Part shown: positions 21,173 to 32,924 of the stretch, piece after piece
Position numbering within the stretch: the stretch's first letter is position 1
How the letters are laid out: each line of letters opens with the position of its first letter
NCBI GenBank assembly: GCA_036346225.1
Contig: JARFIW010000500.1
Coordinates: 4,154,001 to 4,218,000, forward strand
Reading direction: 5' to 3'
Source of the DNA: Platerodrilus igneus
Taxonomy: Eukaryota > Arthropoda > Insecta > Coleoptera > Lycidae
DNA: 64,000 nucleotides
Notes under the pieces: model-generated
Database searches by the model: none
What the model was told of the DNA's origin: nothing
What the model saw: the letters and a program-made list of their open reading frames with translations, nothing else
Position numbers and translations under genes: made by a program

Positions 21173-22759
21173 CTGTAATTATAGGGTTAATTTAGGGGTA
21201 GGTTAAGTCATAGGGGTCGTAGAATAAACAAAAGAAACTCCCAAGTAACAAAAGTACATAAGTACAGATATTAGAAGAGTAAATAGGTCATTATAAATAT
21301 AAATTAGTTGAGAGCACACTGTATATAGCAGTACAAGCGATTAAAACGCATATCCAAGAGTAGCTACGAGCAAAGATAAGGATTTAGAAATGTAACAAAA
21401 CGCAATGAAATTAAATCAGTATAAAACCTGCATGAATTGGCTAGATAATTATTCAAAAAGTGCGTTGATATATCATCTTAAACGCACACAGAAATTATGC
21501 ATTATTTTAAAAGCGTACGTGATCTAAAAGTATCACATTTGTTCAAAAATCCAATTTATTAGGAAATAAACAAACACCAAATTTATTCCATCGAGAATAC
21601 AATAAGGCCAACAACAATAGTACGTGCTTTTATGAACGAAGATTCCTGAGACTTCTGAATCAAATGTGAGGTATCATAGTGAATTACGTGACAAAGAGCA
21701 TCGCTTCATTCAATTGAAATACACAATTGGTAAAGTTTCCCAAAAATAACAAGAGATAAGGCACTTGTCTCGCCCAGCACGTGGAGTCAACGAATCGCAA
21801 ACAAAAGAGGCCGATCCTATAAATATCATGACAATTGAATATCGAGAGTATACTTTGAAACTGGGCAGTCACTATAGTTGAAAGTGCTAAATATTTACGT
21901 GAATAGTAAATTAAATTAAAAGTGAAATTCAAGAGTCTGTAATTGTGCATGCGAGCCGTACTTCTAAGGACGGCTTTTAATCACCATCTCAAGCACCATT
22001 TTAATTACTATCGTAATTAACATTTTTAATTACCATCTTAATCACCATCTTAAATTACAATTGAAATAACGATCCTAATAAAGATCTTGTTACGATTCCT
22101 GTTAATTACGATCTTAAATACAATTTTGGATACGAGATTCTGGAGAATGCTGCCTGTTCAAGCAATTTGTTAATCTCTGAAAATGGTAAATATTCTATTA
22201 CGGAAATGAAAAACCTTTCATTGGAATAAACTCAACAATAACGATTTGGATACTAATTTGGTTGGATTCAATTCTTGGGAATGCAGAGCACCTACTAAAC
22301 CACTTCAGGTTAGATATTTTGATATGATTTATTTCTAAAACTGTTTTTATTTTAATAATAATTCAAAGTGTAAGAGCCGACAAATTAGGGTTTCTTGTAT
22401 AAATTTATGAAAAGTAATAGACATCTTGAAACGTTTCAAAAGGTCTCTAAATGTAATAAAAAGCTCGTTTTGCTAGCTTGATTTTCTAAAAATTTAACAG
22501 ATGTATATAATTTAAAAAGGGAGAAGATATTTAACGAGGTTGTAAATATTCAATCATTATACTGTGTATTGTAGAAGTGCTTTATTTAATTGAATCAGCT
22601 AGTCGAGGCAGAGAAAATTTTAAATTAACATTTCTACAAGTGCTTGAGTAATAAAAATATAAATCATAGCATAAATATGGTCCAAGCGTAGGGGCTTAAT
22701 ATAAGGGAAATATCACAGTAAATATGGTCCAAGTGTAGGGGCTAACAGGAGTAACACAG

Positions 22760-22762
<3 letters not shown>
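21170..22762 (+). mobile_element. solo-LTR-like repeat, family B copy 1
   Basis: Opens with TTGCTGTAATTATAGGG and closes with AACACAGCAA at the next (TA)n. It shares with copy 2 (23403) the block AAGTCATAGGGGTCGTAG near the start, a CACTGTATATA promoter-like block, and a GTGCTTTATTTAATTGAA-type block near the end. A short repeat of ATTACCATCTTA-type units lies at 21983-22130. The final 90 bp carry two copies of TGGTCCAAGNGTAGGGGCT, resembling a primer-binding site. No internal coding region is present. Confidence 0.5.

Positions 22763-22802
<40 letters not shown>
22763..22802. repeat. (TA)n microsatellite
   Basis: TA run between family B copy 1 and the tRNA-like palindrome. Confidence 0.95.
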
Positions 22803-22806
<4 letters not shown>

Positions 22807-22898
22807 CAGTTTCTAAGATGAAATGAAAACCCAACTTTTTATGTAAAGTTAAATTACCATTTCAAATGAAACTAGTAATTGAAAACTGCTAAAAGAAC

Positions 22899-22971
22899 GG
22901 CTACAGCAGGATCTAAACCTGCGACCATTGATTTTCCGGATCAACGCTCTAACCAACTAAGCTATGCAGCC
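22899..22971 (-). other. tRNA-like sequence, group B, left arm
   Basis: 73 nt, minus strand, with acceptor GGCTGCA opposite TGTAGCC. The B box has one change (GGTTTAGATCC for GGTTCAAATCC), so pol III recognition is probably weakened. Confidence 0.6.
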
Positions 22972-23094
22972 AGTTATTTAGATGGTGTTATAATTTATAC
23001 TACTGAAGCTTAATCTTGTTACCGATTTTCAATTTCGTCTTGCATTTAAGGAATAAGTTTCAGTAGTATAAATTATAACACCATCTAAACAACT

Positions 23095-23167
23095 GGCTGC
23101 ATAGCTCAGTTGGTTAGAGGGTTGATCCGGAAAATCAATGGTCGCAGGTTCAAATCCTGCTGTAGCC
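23095..23167 (+). other. tRNA-like sequence, group B, right arm (best cloverleaf in the window)
   Basis: 73 nt. Acceptor GGCTGCA with TGTAGCC (one wobble), D arm GCTC-AGTTGGTTA-GAGG (three pairs), perfect anticodon stem TTGAT with ATCAA around CCGGAAA, perfect T arm GCAGG-TTCAAAT-CCTGC. A box TAGCTCAGTTGG and B box GGTTCAAATCC are intact. Triplet 34-36 is GGA with C33 and a 5-nt variable loop, which does not fit a known serine tRNA. Either a tRNA-derived element part or, less likely, a transcribed variant. Confidence 0.65.
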
Positions 23168-23315
23168 GTTCTTTAGTGGTTTTTAATTACTAGTTCGATT
23201 TGAAATAGTAATTTAACTTTACATAAAAAGTTGAGTTTTCAATTCATCTTAAAAACTGTTAATATATATTAATAAACATGCATTTGCATTCCAAATGTGG
23301 ATTATTCTTCTTCAC

Positions 23316-23318
<3 letters not shown>

Positions 23319-23376
<58 letters not shown>

Positions 23377-23403
23377 ATTTATATATATATATATTTATAT
23401 ATA
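23319..23403. repeat. (TA)n microsatellite with TTTA interruptions
   Basis: Long TA run with three TTTATATA breaks, bordering family B copy 2. Confidence 0.95.
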
Positions 23404-25164
23404 TTGCTATGATAAGAGGGTAGTTTAAGGGTAGATTAAGTCATAGGGGTCGTAGGATAGATATAAATAATTTTAACTTTAAGAAAATCAAATAATTCCA
23501 TCAATTATAGGAGTAAGTCGACTATTTTACAAAAAGTCAATTGCGAGGACACTGTATATAAAGGATATTTGATTAAATGCATGAGAAAAAAGCTCCTTTA
23601 GTAATAATCCGATACCATTTAATTATAATAATAATGTGTGCATCGTATATGTTTAAGTATAATTTCCGAGTGAAGATAAGATTTTAAAAGCAACTAATTG
23701 CAGCAAATAAAATTATCGGAAAACATAGATAAATTGGCATTCCAAATATTTAATAATACGTCAAAAATATCAACGCATCTATATGCAAACGCACTAAATA
23801 CGTGACTAGAAAGAATATATTTGTTCAGAAAACTAACATTATGTAACAAACAAATAAATACCAGGCTGGTCAATTATATAAGTCTTGGATTTTTAAACGA
23901 CAAACATTAAATACGTGACTGGATAAAAGCAATAATCGGAAATCCTAACAAAATATGCAATATAGCAGAACGCTTACGTGACTGAGAAAGCATTTCGTCA
24001 AAGAATTAAACCAGGGAATTCGAGAGAATACCGAGTTCTGCCAGAGATAACGCAAAGTACAAGTCTTGATCAATAAACACTCCAATGGAAGCGATTGGTG
24101 GGAAGAGCTTATAAATACAATAGGAAATGAATAAAGAGTCAGTTCATATTCAACCAGGCACAAAATTTGCCGACATGCAGTAGAAACTTACGTAATTAAT
24201 TAGTGAAACAAAATTCAGAATAAGTAAAATTTGAAAGAAAGAAGTTGTCCGACGACAAATAAGCCGATCTACAAATAAACGTAAGTTATACAATTAATTA
24301 AATTTATTTTTAGTATTTAATAAAACAGGGCTTTTTTTATTGGGACGGCTTTTATTGAAGGCGGCTTTTATTGGGACGGCTTTTGTTGATGCCATTTTGG
24401 TTGTGACGGCCTTTGTCAAGTCGATGTTTATATAAAGATCTAAGCCTTAACGCAAATCTAAAAATACGTCTGAAAGTGAGATCAAATTCGAGGAAAATAC
24501 CAGAGATCAAAAGTGGATAATTCTGGCGAATAAGTAAAGCGGACAACAAGGATGCAGACCACAAACACTATGAGAGAACTCCAGTGACCATTCCAGGTTA
24601 GCGATTTTTAAACATTTTATTATTTAAAGACTGTTTGAAATTTAATATTTGCTGTACATTATGTATTTGTAAGAGTTTTCAAAAAGGTCATTTGAAAATA
24701 TGAAAACAAAGAAAAGCACTTAAAACGTTCGAAGATACTTGAGAGTAATTAAAAGATATTTTTGCTAGCTTTCCGGAAAGCATAAATTTGGTAAATGTAA
24801 ATATTCTGTACAAGGGAAAATTTTGAGGTTACACAACATTGTACATATTATCAATTATTATATTGTGTGATTTTGAACTGCTTTATTTGAATCCCTTTAA
24901 AGAGTAAAATAAGATTTATTAGGAAGTCGAGTATTCAGTGAGCTAGTCGTGATAAACAAACAAATAAAATATAACGTTCAACATTGAGATTTAAAAGAAA
25001 TAAAGTAAATATCATATCAAATAAAAATTCATATCAATTAAAAATATCACAGCAATAAAAATGACACGCCCATCGTAAGGACTTGAAATCCAAAAAGGCT
25101 ATATATCACATCAATAAAAATGGTAGCCCAATCGTAGGGCATTTCATAGCAATAAAAATAATGC

Positions 25165-25168
<4 letters not shown>
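23403..25168 (+). mobile_element. solo-LTR-like repeat, family B copy 2
   Basis: Same layout as copy 1, opening TTGCTATGATAAGAGGG. A TATA-like block is at about 23550 (CACTGTATATAAAGG). A short GGGACGGCTTTTATTG repeat lies at 24340-24415. The last 130 bp repeat an ATCACAGCAATAAAAATG module two to three times, the second followed by TGGTAGCCCAATCGTAGGGC (25121-25140), close to a lysine-type primer-binding site. It may be a product of aberrant reverse transcription. Confidence 0.5.

Positions 25169-25235
<67 letters not shown>
25169..25235. repeat. (TA)n microsatellite
   Basis: TA run with one TG; it sits between family B copy 2 and LTR L1. Open frames encoding runs of YIYIYI on both strands are artefacts of it. 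Confidence 0.95.
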
Positions 25236-25237
<2 letters not shown>

Positions 25238-27228
25238 CTGTGAATCCACCAAAATCCGGGAACTCCGGATTTCGAATCGTGGCCCACTGATTGTGCGTCA
25301 AGAATGCTGTGAAACCTACAAAAAGCTATTAACTTAACTGGTCCGTTGACTTTCTTCTGTTAATCGCCACTTTACTCTTTTCCGCCTCGGCTGCTCACCT
25401 AGTTAAACCTTCATCCTCATTCATAAAAAAAAACAAACACATTCCTACCACAAACATCAACGTTAACTCTATTTACATCAATATTCACAATACATTAAAA
25501 TTTCAAAATTAAATTCCAGCATAAATTTCAGTATCAGAAAATTTCAAGATTAAATTTATTATCATTTTAATGTGCATCCAGAATTAAAGTCCTTGTAGAT
25601 GCCTACTAATTAATATAACAATATATGCAGACCTAAGTCTGAGGGAGCATCTCCCACCCCTTTACGTTAATTAACCAGGTTCGTCTAATTGAGCTCAAAG
25701 ACATACCCAAATTTTCATCATAATCCAGAACATAAATACTAAATACCCCTTTCTACTTAAACAAGAAAATCTCACCTTAAAATTAAAAATTTGCTGTTAG
25801 TACAATTTCACTACTGTCCATTTTAAGTAAATCAATTATAAAGTTATTCAACACACACCAAAATATCAAAATCCAACAACAAAGCATAAGTTACCTGAAG
25901 GTTACTGCACTAGTGGCTTCAATGTACATCGTCCTTGCTAATTTCTCTACACCACCATTCATCTAAACTTGTTTCAGGGCTTTTCCGGAACTCATTTGTG
26001 TATATCTGAAGCTTGTTTTGTGGATCCAGACACGTTTACGAATCATTTAATTATTAACACCCCCGAAAAATAGCAAAGAAATTCATACTTCTTTCACAAA
26101 TATACGCCAAAACTGCCTACTTTTGTGTATTCATTTGTCGTTGCAAATTTGACTAATTGGTACAGTGATACTAAACTTTATTACCTTGTATGTTCTTTTC
26201 TAAGTGCACTAAATTACATTCATTGTAGCACGTAAAGAACAAACTGTTTTAAATCACCAAAATATACGAGCAAACTGTTTAAATTATTCTATTAAAATCG
26301 TAAAAACTAAAAAGCACTGTTTAACGCATTTAATCAACTCGAAAATCTAAGAGAGCTAAACTGTTTAAAGTCCGGGTTTATATAGAGGTTAGCCTGTCTG
26401 TCGGTTTTGTCCTCAAAACGGCCAGTTTCTAGAATTTCGTGTACTATGTTCCCATCTCGCCCGCCTGTGCGTCGGTTCTTATTAAATTTTGCACTCGCAC
26501 CAGTTAAATCTCAGAAATTTCGACACGGCTCGCAACGTCTGGAAATAACTAATTAATTTTTATACAGAAATGTTATTTTTCCTTCTCAAGTTTGCCTTTT
26601 ATTTTCAACCAATCGCAACCCAGTGACGTTGCTCCACTCACGCCTTTTACTATATGTGTCTCCGTCTTGCGCATATTATCTGTCTCTATCTACCCTGTTC
26701 TTATTGGTGCAAATTGATATTCTTTATTATCGATTATTTCAGTCCATGTGGACTGTGAAATAACCCACCTTATTAGCATTTCCTGTAACTATTAAGCTAC
26801 GGTTTCTCCAGCATTCTCTGTAACCATTTGTTATCTGCCAAATTTACGCAGAATGAGCCTTTTAAAAATACGCAGGTGTTCAAACATAATACTTCTAAAT
26901 AACACTTCTACGATTTGAATATTATTGGGTTTTTACAAGCTTTTTTATACATATTATAAGTTACTAATGGTTCAATTAACTCCAATTAAAATAATACCCT
27001 TTAATTTTTAGTGAATCCTAATCAAATATTCAATTATTATCTGTACATTTTGTTAAATAATAATTAAATTAATTAAATTACACGTAGAGCATTTAAATAC
27101 TGCTTCCTTTTTTTATAGCAAGCGTCTTGTAAATGATTTAAATCTCTTATTTTTAATGAAACGAATGAATTTTTATTCTCCACGGTTTTTTTTTAATAAC
27201 GCGTACCTTTTCCCAAAGCTTCTACACG

Positions 27229-27231
<3 letters not shown>
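25236..27231 (-). mobile_element. family A LTR (L1), solo, inverted
   Basis: Minus-strand copy of the LTR found at 42293-44414. Its 3' end (CACAGCAA) abuts (TA)n at 25235; its 5' end lacks about 70 bp and merges into the (TA)n at 27232. A fossil LTR-end plus primer-site module lies at about 25273-25311. No internal region follows. Confidence 0.75.

Positions 27232-27272
<41 letters not shown>
27232..27272. repeat. (TA)n microsatellite at a palindrome centre
   Basis: TA run joining LTRs L1 and L2 head to head. Confidence 0.95.
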
Positions 27273-27275
<3 letters not shown>

Positions 27276-29483
27276 TCATATTTAGACCAGGGTAGAAAAT
27301 TAAATAATCACATCAAATAATTTTAATCACCGTGTATAATGAATATTATTAGATAATACGCGTTATTAAAACCGTGAAGCATAAAAATTTATTAGTTTCA
27401 GTAAAAATAAGAGATTTAAACCATGTACAAGACGCTTTATATCAAAAGAAACAGTATTAAAAAGCTCTGCGTGTAATGTAATTATTCCTAAACAAATGGA
27501 AATTACGTGCAAAATTTATCTTAATTAACTCTATTTCAAGTAACCGGTATTGAACAAAACGTACAGATAATATCTATAGAAACTTGTAAAACCCAATAAA
27601 AGCAAATCCTAGAAGTGTTAGTGAGAAGTAGGATGTTTGAACACACCTGCGTATTTTAAAAGGCAATTTCAGTTTAATTTGTTTAGATAAACATGTCGAT
27701 TCTAAGGATATTGGAAACAGTCAGATGCTTTAGCACGAAATACAAAACAGGGTTTATTTAAAAAGCTCATTCGGCGAAAATTTTGCAGATAATTAATGTT
27801 TACAAAGAATCTTGGAGAAACCGGGGCTTAATATTCACGAGAAGGTGCGATACGGGGTTATTTAACCCAGATAGTCCACATGGACTAAAATATAATCGAT
27901 AATAAAGAATATCAATTTGCACCAATACGAACAGGTTAGAAAAGGAAAGAGAAAATGCGTCAAGCAAAGACACATATAGTAAAAGGCGTGATTTAAGCAA
28001 CGTCACGAGGGTCACAATTGGTTGAAAAGAGAGATGCAAATATCAGAGGTAGAAACAACGATTTCTGTACAAAATTAATTAGTTTTTCTCGGACATGTTT
28101 GCGTGCCGTGTGAGAATTTCTGAGATTTAAATGGGGCGAGTGAAAATTCGTAAAACCGACGCGCGAGCGACGGACTGGGAACACAGCATGAGAAATTCTT
28201 AAGAATTGTCTGTTTTGAGGACAAAAGCGACGTGCCGGCTATTCGCTATATATACCGGTGGTAATATGAATTTCGGCCTCTTAGACTTTTGACTATTCGA
28301 TGCGTTAAAAGCTCTTACATCCGCGACTTGATTGAAGATGTTAAACAGTGCATTTTAGTTTGATAAAATAATTTAAAGTTTGCTCGTATATTTTAGTGAT
28401 TCAAAATAGTTTGTTATTTACGTGCTAACATGAATGAACTTTAGTGCACTTAGATACAAGGTAATAAAATTTAGTATCACTGTACCAATTAGCAAAATTT
28501 ACAACGACAAATGTATACACAAAAGTAGGCAGTTTTGGCGTATCTTGGTGAAAGAAGTATGAATTTCTTTGTTATTTTTCGGGGGTATTAATACTTAAAT
28601 GGTTCAAATACGTGTCTGGATCCACGAAACAAGGGTCAGATATACACAGATGAGTTCCGGAAAAGCCCAGAAACAACTTTAAATAAGTGGTGATGGAGAA
28701 AATTTTAAAAGCGTTGAGAATTAGAAGCCGTAAATATAATCCTGTTGGAATGGTGTGATTAACTAAAGGGACGATGTACATTGAAGCTACGAGGACAGTA
28801 ACCTTCAGGTAAATTATACTATTTTGTTTGAACTTTGAGATGTTGGTGTGTGTTGAATAACTTTATTATACTATTTTGTTTGACATTTTTGTGTGTGTTG
28901 AATTACTTTATAATTGATTTACTTTAAATGGACATTAGTGAAATTGTACTAACCATAAAATTTTAATGTTAAGATGAAATTTGCTTGTTTAAGTAGAAAG
29001 GGGTATTTAGTATTGATGTTCTGGATTATGATGAAATTTTAGGTATGTCTTTGAGCTCAATTAGACGAACCTGGTTAATTAACGTAAAGGGGTGGTAGAT
29101 GCTCCCTTTGTACTCTGCATATATTGTTATAGTAATTAGTAGGCATCCTACAAGGACTTTAATTCTGGATGCACATTAAAATGATAATAAATTTAATTTT
29201 GAAATTTTCCGATATTAAAATTTATGCTGAATATTAATTTTGAAATTTTAATGTATTGTGAATATTGATGTAAATAGAGTGGACGTTGATGTTTGTGGTA
29301 GGAATGTGTTTGTTTTTTTTATGTATGAGGATGAAAGCTATCTAGAGGAGCAGCCGAGGCGATTAACAGAAGAAAGTCAATGGACCAACACAGTTAAGGT
29401 AATGAATAGCTTTTTGTAGGATTCACAGCATTCTTGACGCCCAATTAGCAGAGGCTCGATTTTTATACAGGGAGGTTTCACAG

Positions 29484-29485
<2 letters not shown>
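27273..29485 (+). mobile_element. family A LTR (L2), solo
   Basis: Plus-strand copy from TACTCATATTTAGACC to CACAGCA, full length at both ends. It contains the TATA region near 28250, a conserved antisense frame at 28572-28781, and a fossil primer-site module at 29424-29460. Both outer ends of the L1-L2 pair sit on (TA)n. Confidence 0.8.

Positions 29486-29530
<45 letters not shown>
29486..29530. repeat. (TA)n microsatellite
   Basis: Boundary between LTR L2 and the foldback element. Confidence 0.95.
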
Positions 29531-31408
29531 CAGGGTGAGTTTTTAGTGTGGCAACGGTCGATAACTCCGTTATTATAAAAGCTACGTAAACCAAATTTGG
29601 AGGCATATTAGGCATGCCTAAAGTGCACATTTTAAAAATATTTGGAAGCATACAGGGTGTTTCATAATTCCAGGGCATATTAAACTTATATTTTTTTAAA
29701 TAGAACACCCTATATATTATTACATTTTTGAAAAGCCCATAAAAAGAGCTTTAATTTGATATCAAATTATATCTGTCTATTCCTTTTAGTTTTTGAGATA
29801 TTCAATTGTTTTTAGAAAAAATGACCCCAATTAGATACATTGCCACTGCACTAATACACAACTTATGTTAATTTTCAAAATGCAGAAAATTTTACCATAT
29901 ACCATAGTATATTTGTAAATATCACTTTTTGAAATTTCTTCCCAGTATACAGGGTGTGTCAGGTTTCGCAAAATGCAATTTTTAAAAATTTTTTTTTAAA
30001 TGGCACCCTACCAATTTTATTGCTACAATGGATAGTTCATTAATCTTCCTTTCATTTTTGTTAAGTATTCCCTATACCTAAATTCATTACTTTCTGAGAT
30101 ATTTTGGATTTTCTTCAAATTTTATGAATGTTTTTAATTTACATAACTAAAAATAACTTACTATTGGAGAATATTATAAAACAATTAATACATTTTGATT
30201 AACAATCCAATACACTTATCCAATAACAATTTTCACTAAAGATATAACAACCTACAATAATACGCTATCAACAGAATTCTGCCAGATCAACAATATGCAT
30301 TTTATAGAAAATGTTCAAGCAGGAAATCAGGCAGGCCTTGAAAAAAATAACTATTACATGTAAAGTGTCATTTAGGTTTTTTAATTGTAGTGTGTTGTAA
30401 TTTAACAGGATATCTCTCTTGGAATATTCTTGATGCAAGTAGGAAATTTCTTAAACTTTCTCCCAATACCCAAATCATATTTATTTGTTCTTCCACTGTA
30501 AAATTCATTTTGAAAACTCCTTCAAAGATTACATTTAAAACAGAACTGATAATGTGTTAAATGACAACACACTACAATTAATAAACCTAAATGACATTTT
30601 GATTGTAATTGTTATTTTTTTCAAAGCCTACCTGAACATTTTCTATAAAATGCATATTGTTGATCTGGCAGAATTCTGTTGATAGCGTATTATTGTAGGT
30701 TGTTATATCTTTAGTGAAAATTGTTATTGGATAAGTGTATTGGATTGTTAATCAAAATGTATTAATTGTTTTATAATATTCTCCAATAGTAAGTTATTTT
30801 TAGTTATGTAAATTAAAAACATTCATAAAATTTGAAGAAAATCAAAAATATCTTAGAAAGTAATGGATTTAGGTATAGGGAATGCTTAACAAAAATGAAA
30901 GGACACATAACGAACTATCCATTGTAGCAATAAAAGTGGTAGGATGCCATTTAAAAAAAATTTTTAAAATTGCATTTTGCGAAACCTGACACACCCTGTA
31001 TACTGGGAAGAAATTTAAAAAAAGTGATATTTACAAATATACTATGGTATATGGTAAAATTTTCTGCATCTTGAAAATTAACATAAGTTGTGTATTAGTG
31101 CAGTGGCAATGTATCCAATCGGGGTTATTTTTTCTAAAACAGTTGAATATCTCAAAACTAAAAGGAATAGACAGATACAATTTAATATCAAATTAAAGCT
31201 CTTTTATGGGCTTTTCAAAATGTAATAATATATAGGGTGTTCCATTTAAAAATACAAGTTTAATATGCCCTGGAATTATGAAACACCCTGTATGCTTCCA
31301 AATATTTTTAAATGTGCACTTTAGGCATGCCTAATATACCTCCAAATTTGGTTTACGTAGCTTTTATAATAACGGAGTTATCAACCGTTGCCACACTAAA
31401 AACTCACC

Positions 31409-31411
<3 letters not shown>
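29531..31411. mobile_element. 1.9-kb foldback mariner derivative
   Basis: The ends are CAGGGTGAGTTTTTAGTGTG and its inverted complement, with TA (in (TA)n) on both sides. The left arm, about 29531-30401, is the inverted complement of about 30567-31411, so nearly the whole element is one hairpin with a loop of about 165 bp. Further CAGGGTG-type ends lie inside each arm (left about 29654 and 29949; right about 30997 and 31291), suggesting nested insertions before the palindrome formed. No transposase is present. It lies downstream of the last sens exon seen, probably in an intron. Confidence 0.8.

Positions 31412-31456
<45 letters not shown>
31412..31456. repeat. (TA)n microsatellite
   Basis: Right boundary of the foldback mariner derivative. 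Confidence 0.95.
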
Positions 31457-31459
<3 letters not shown>

Positions 31460-31792
31460 TAGTAGAGTACTGCGTTAAATCTACCTCGATGCAGCGCTAT
31501 TTCTGAAACCGCACAATCATTCAACTAAAAAGTTAATTTTTAGTTCTGCCGGATTCTTTTTTGTATAACAATTTTAAATGAGAATTACTGTTTATAGATC
31601 ATCTATTTACAATATCCTAAAATAACGACGCAAATAAACAAAGTAATTCAAAATATCTTCTAAAGCGTTAGGTGAACTGTAAGTTATACACCCAAACTTG
31701 CTGTATACTTAGATTGATTATATGTTTATGACTTTAGTTTTAAAACATGTAACAAGGTAAACATTGATAAAAGGCTAAATATTGATACTGAC

Positions 31793-32924
31793 CTGTATGT
31801 ATATACGTGTGTTTCTTCATATCAGACTTTTGATGAAACCTTTTACCACAATATTGACAAGGATACGGTCGCGTGTCGGAATGTATTAAAAGATGAGTTG
31901 ATAACGTCGAAGATCGTTTGAATGTCTTTCCACACTGCTTGCACTCAAAAATTTTTTCTACATTATGTACAGCTCTGAAAAGAGAAATTTTGATATACTT
32001 TCAATTGTTAAACTGTGTATAACTATTTCATGCCTTACCTATGTTGACTTAAGCTAATTTCGTGTCCAAAGGTTTTATTACACAATTCACAAGCAAAGGG
32101 CCTTTTCCCATTATGCGATCTTCTAGCGTGCACTTCAAGCCCGTGTGGAGTAGAAAACATTTTTTCGCATTTTATACAAGAGTAAACATCACCTAAAGGC
32201 ATCATTCCTGGTCTCATAAGTAAGTGATGGTGGTGCGGATGAATCCCAGCGGAACTATTTAAAAAATGATGTCTCAGTCTATACAATTCTTCTGAGTGAG
32301 TGGATGGATATTGCCCTGGTTGCGTCCCTGATTGTCCATTGGCCATCGCAGCCGCTACAGCGCTAAAATATAAAGATGTAGGTGTTGGTAGAAACTGTCG
32401 GTCGTCGTTGTCTTTTGATTGGTAAATTCCTGATGGAATAATACCGGGATGTATAAAGTGCCTAGGTAAAAAATGGTTTCCGTATTCTTGCGCTGATTTT
32501 AATTGTGCGTCTCGTAACAAATCAGCAAAAGGAGGATACAAGTACGACCTTGTAACACTTATCGTTTCTTGATAATACGAATCTGATTTGTTCTTAGGTC
32601 GATCGGGTCGTAATAAAGCATTAACAGAAAACGCTTCTGATTTTTTTATCGGACTAGGCGATTTTGATATTTCAGTTAACGGTGTGATAGGTAACGGTGA
32701 AGGAGATCGAGAATGCGGCGGAGAATCCACTTCTAATTCAGGTGATGTACTCGAAGATGGCCGTGGGGGCGAAACATCCCACTGGTTTTCATGATTCGTT
32801 CCCGGGGATAACAATTCATCACCACTCTGACAAATATCCTCTCGCGCTTTATAGAACTTCGAATTGTTGTCTTCTAGTTCCGGGGATTTCGAGACAAGGC
32901 GGTTCACTCCAAATTTAATAGGAT
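31793..32924 (-). CDS. sens: Senseless/Gfi-family zinc-finger transcription factor, two internal exons
   Basis: Exon 32924-32039 (acceptor TTATTTCCAG, donor GTAAGG) joins exon 31974-31793 (acceptor TTTCAG, donor GTCAGT) across a 64-bp intron. The first exon encodes a long low-complexity region rich in S, P and H, a conserved [10 protein letters not shown] block, then finger 1 ([18 protein letters not shown]) and most of finger 2 ([20 protein letters not shown]). The second encodes the end of finger 2, finger 3 ([19 protein letters not shown]) and finger 4 ([19 protein letters not shown]). These are the diagnostic C2H2 fingers of Senseless/Gfi1, a nuclear DNA-binding protein that promotes proneural gene action in sense-organ precursors. 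The reading frame into finger 1 is open. The exon start chosen is the splice acceptor, not the methionine at 33057, which lies in the intron. The N-terminal exon and the last finger exon were not found. Confidence 0.93.
31975..32038 (-). other. 64-bp sens intron
   Basis: GTAAGG to TTTCAG between the two exons. The codon split by it is restored as arginine, keeping finger 2 intact. The length is typical of short insect introns. Confidence 0.9.

Larger units (their letters stand above)
22803..23318. mobile_element. palindromic element with two divergent tRNA-like cores, group B copy 2
   Basis: Left arm about 22803-23012 is the inverted complement of right arm about 23055-23264, with a loop of about 42 bp. 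Each arm contains a full 73-nt tRNA-like sequence, so the two point away from each other. The outer part of the right side (CATGCATTTGCATTCCAAAT) matches the outer left part of group B copy 1. Both sides abut (TA)n. Confidence 0.8.

Noticed and set aside
23095..23167. A working tRNA gene
   Set aside because: The cloverleaf is good but C33, a GGA triplet with a short variable loop, multiple diverged copies and a palindromic repeat context argue for a tRNA-derived element.
25047..25337. Open frames on both strands encoding YIYIYI runs
   Set aside because: They translate the (TA)n tract. The same holds for frames at 29478, 36296 and 57417.
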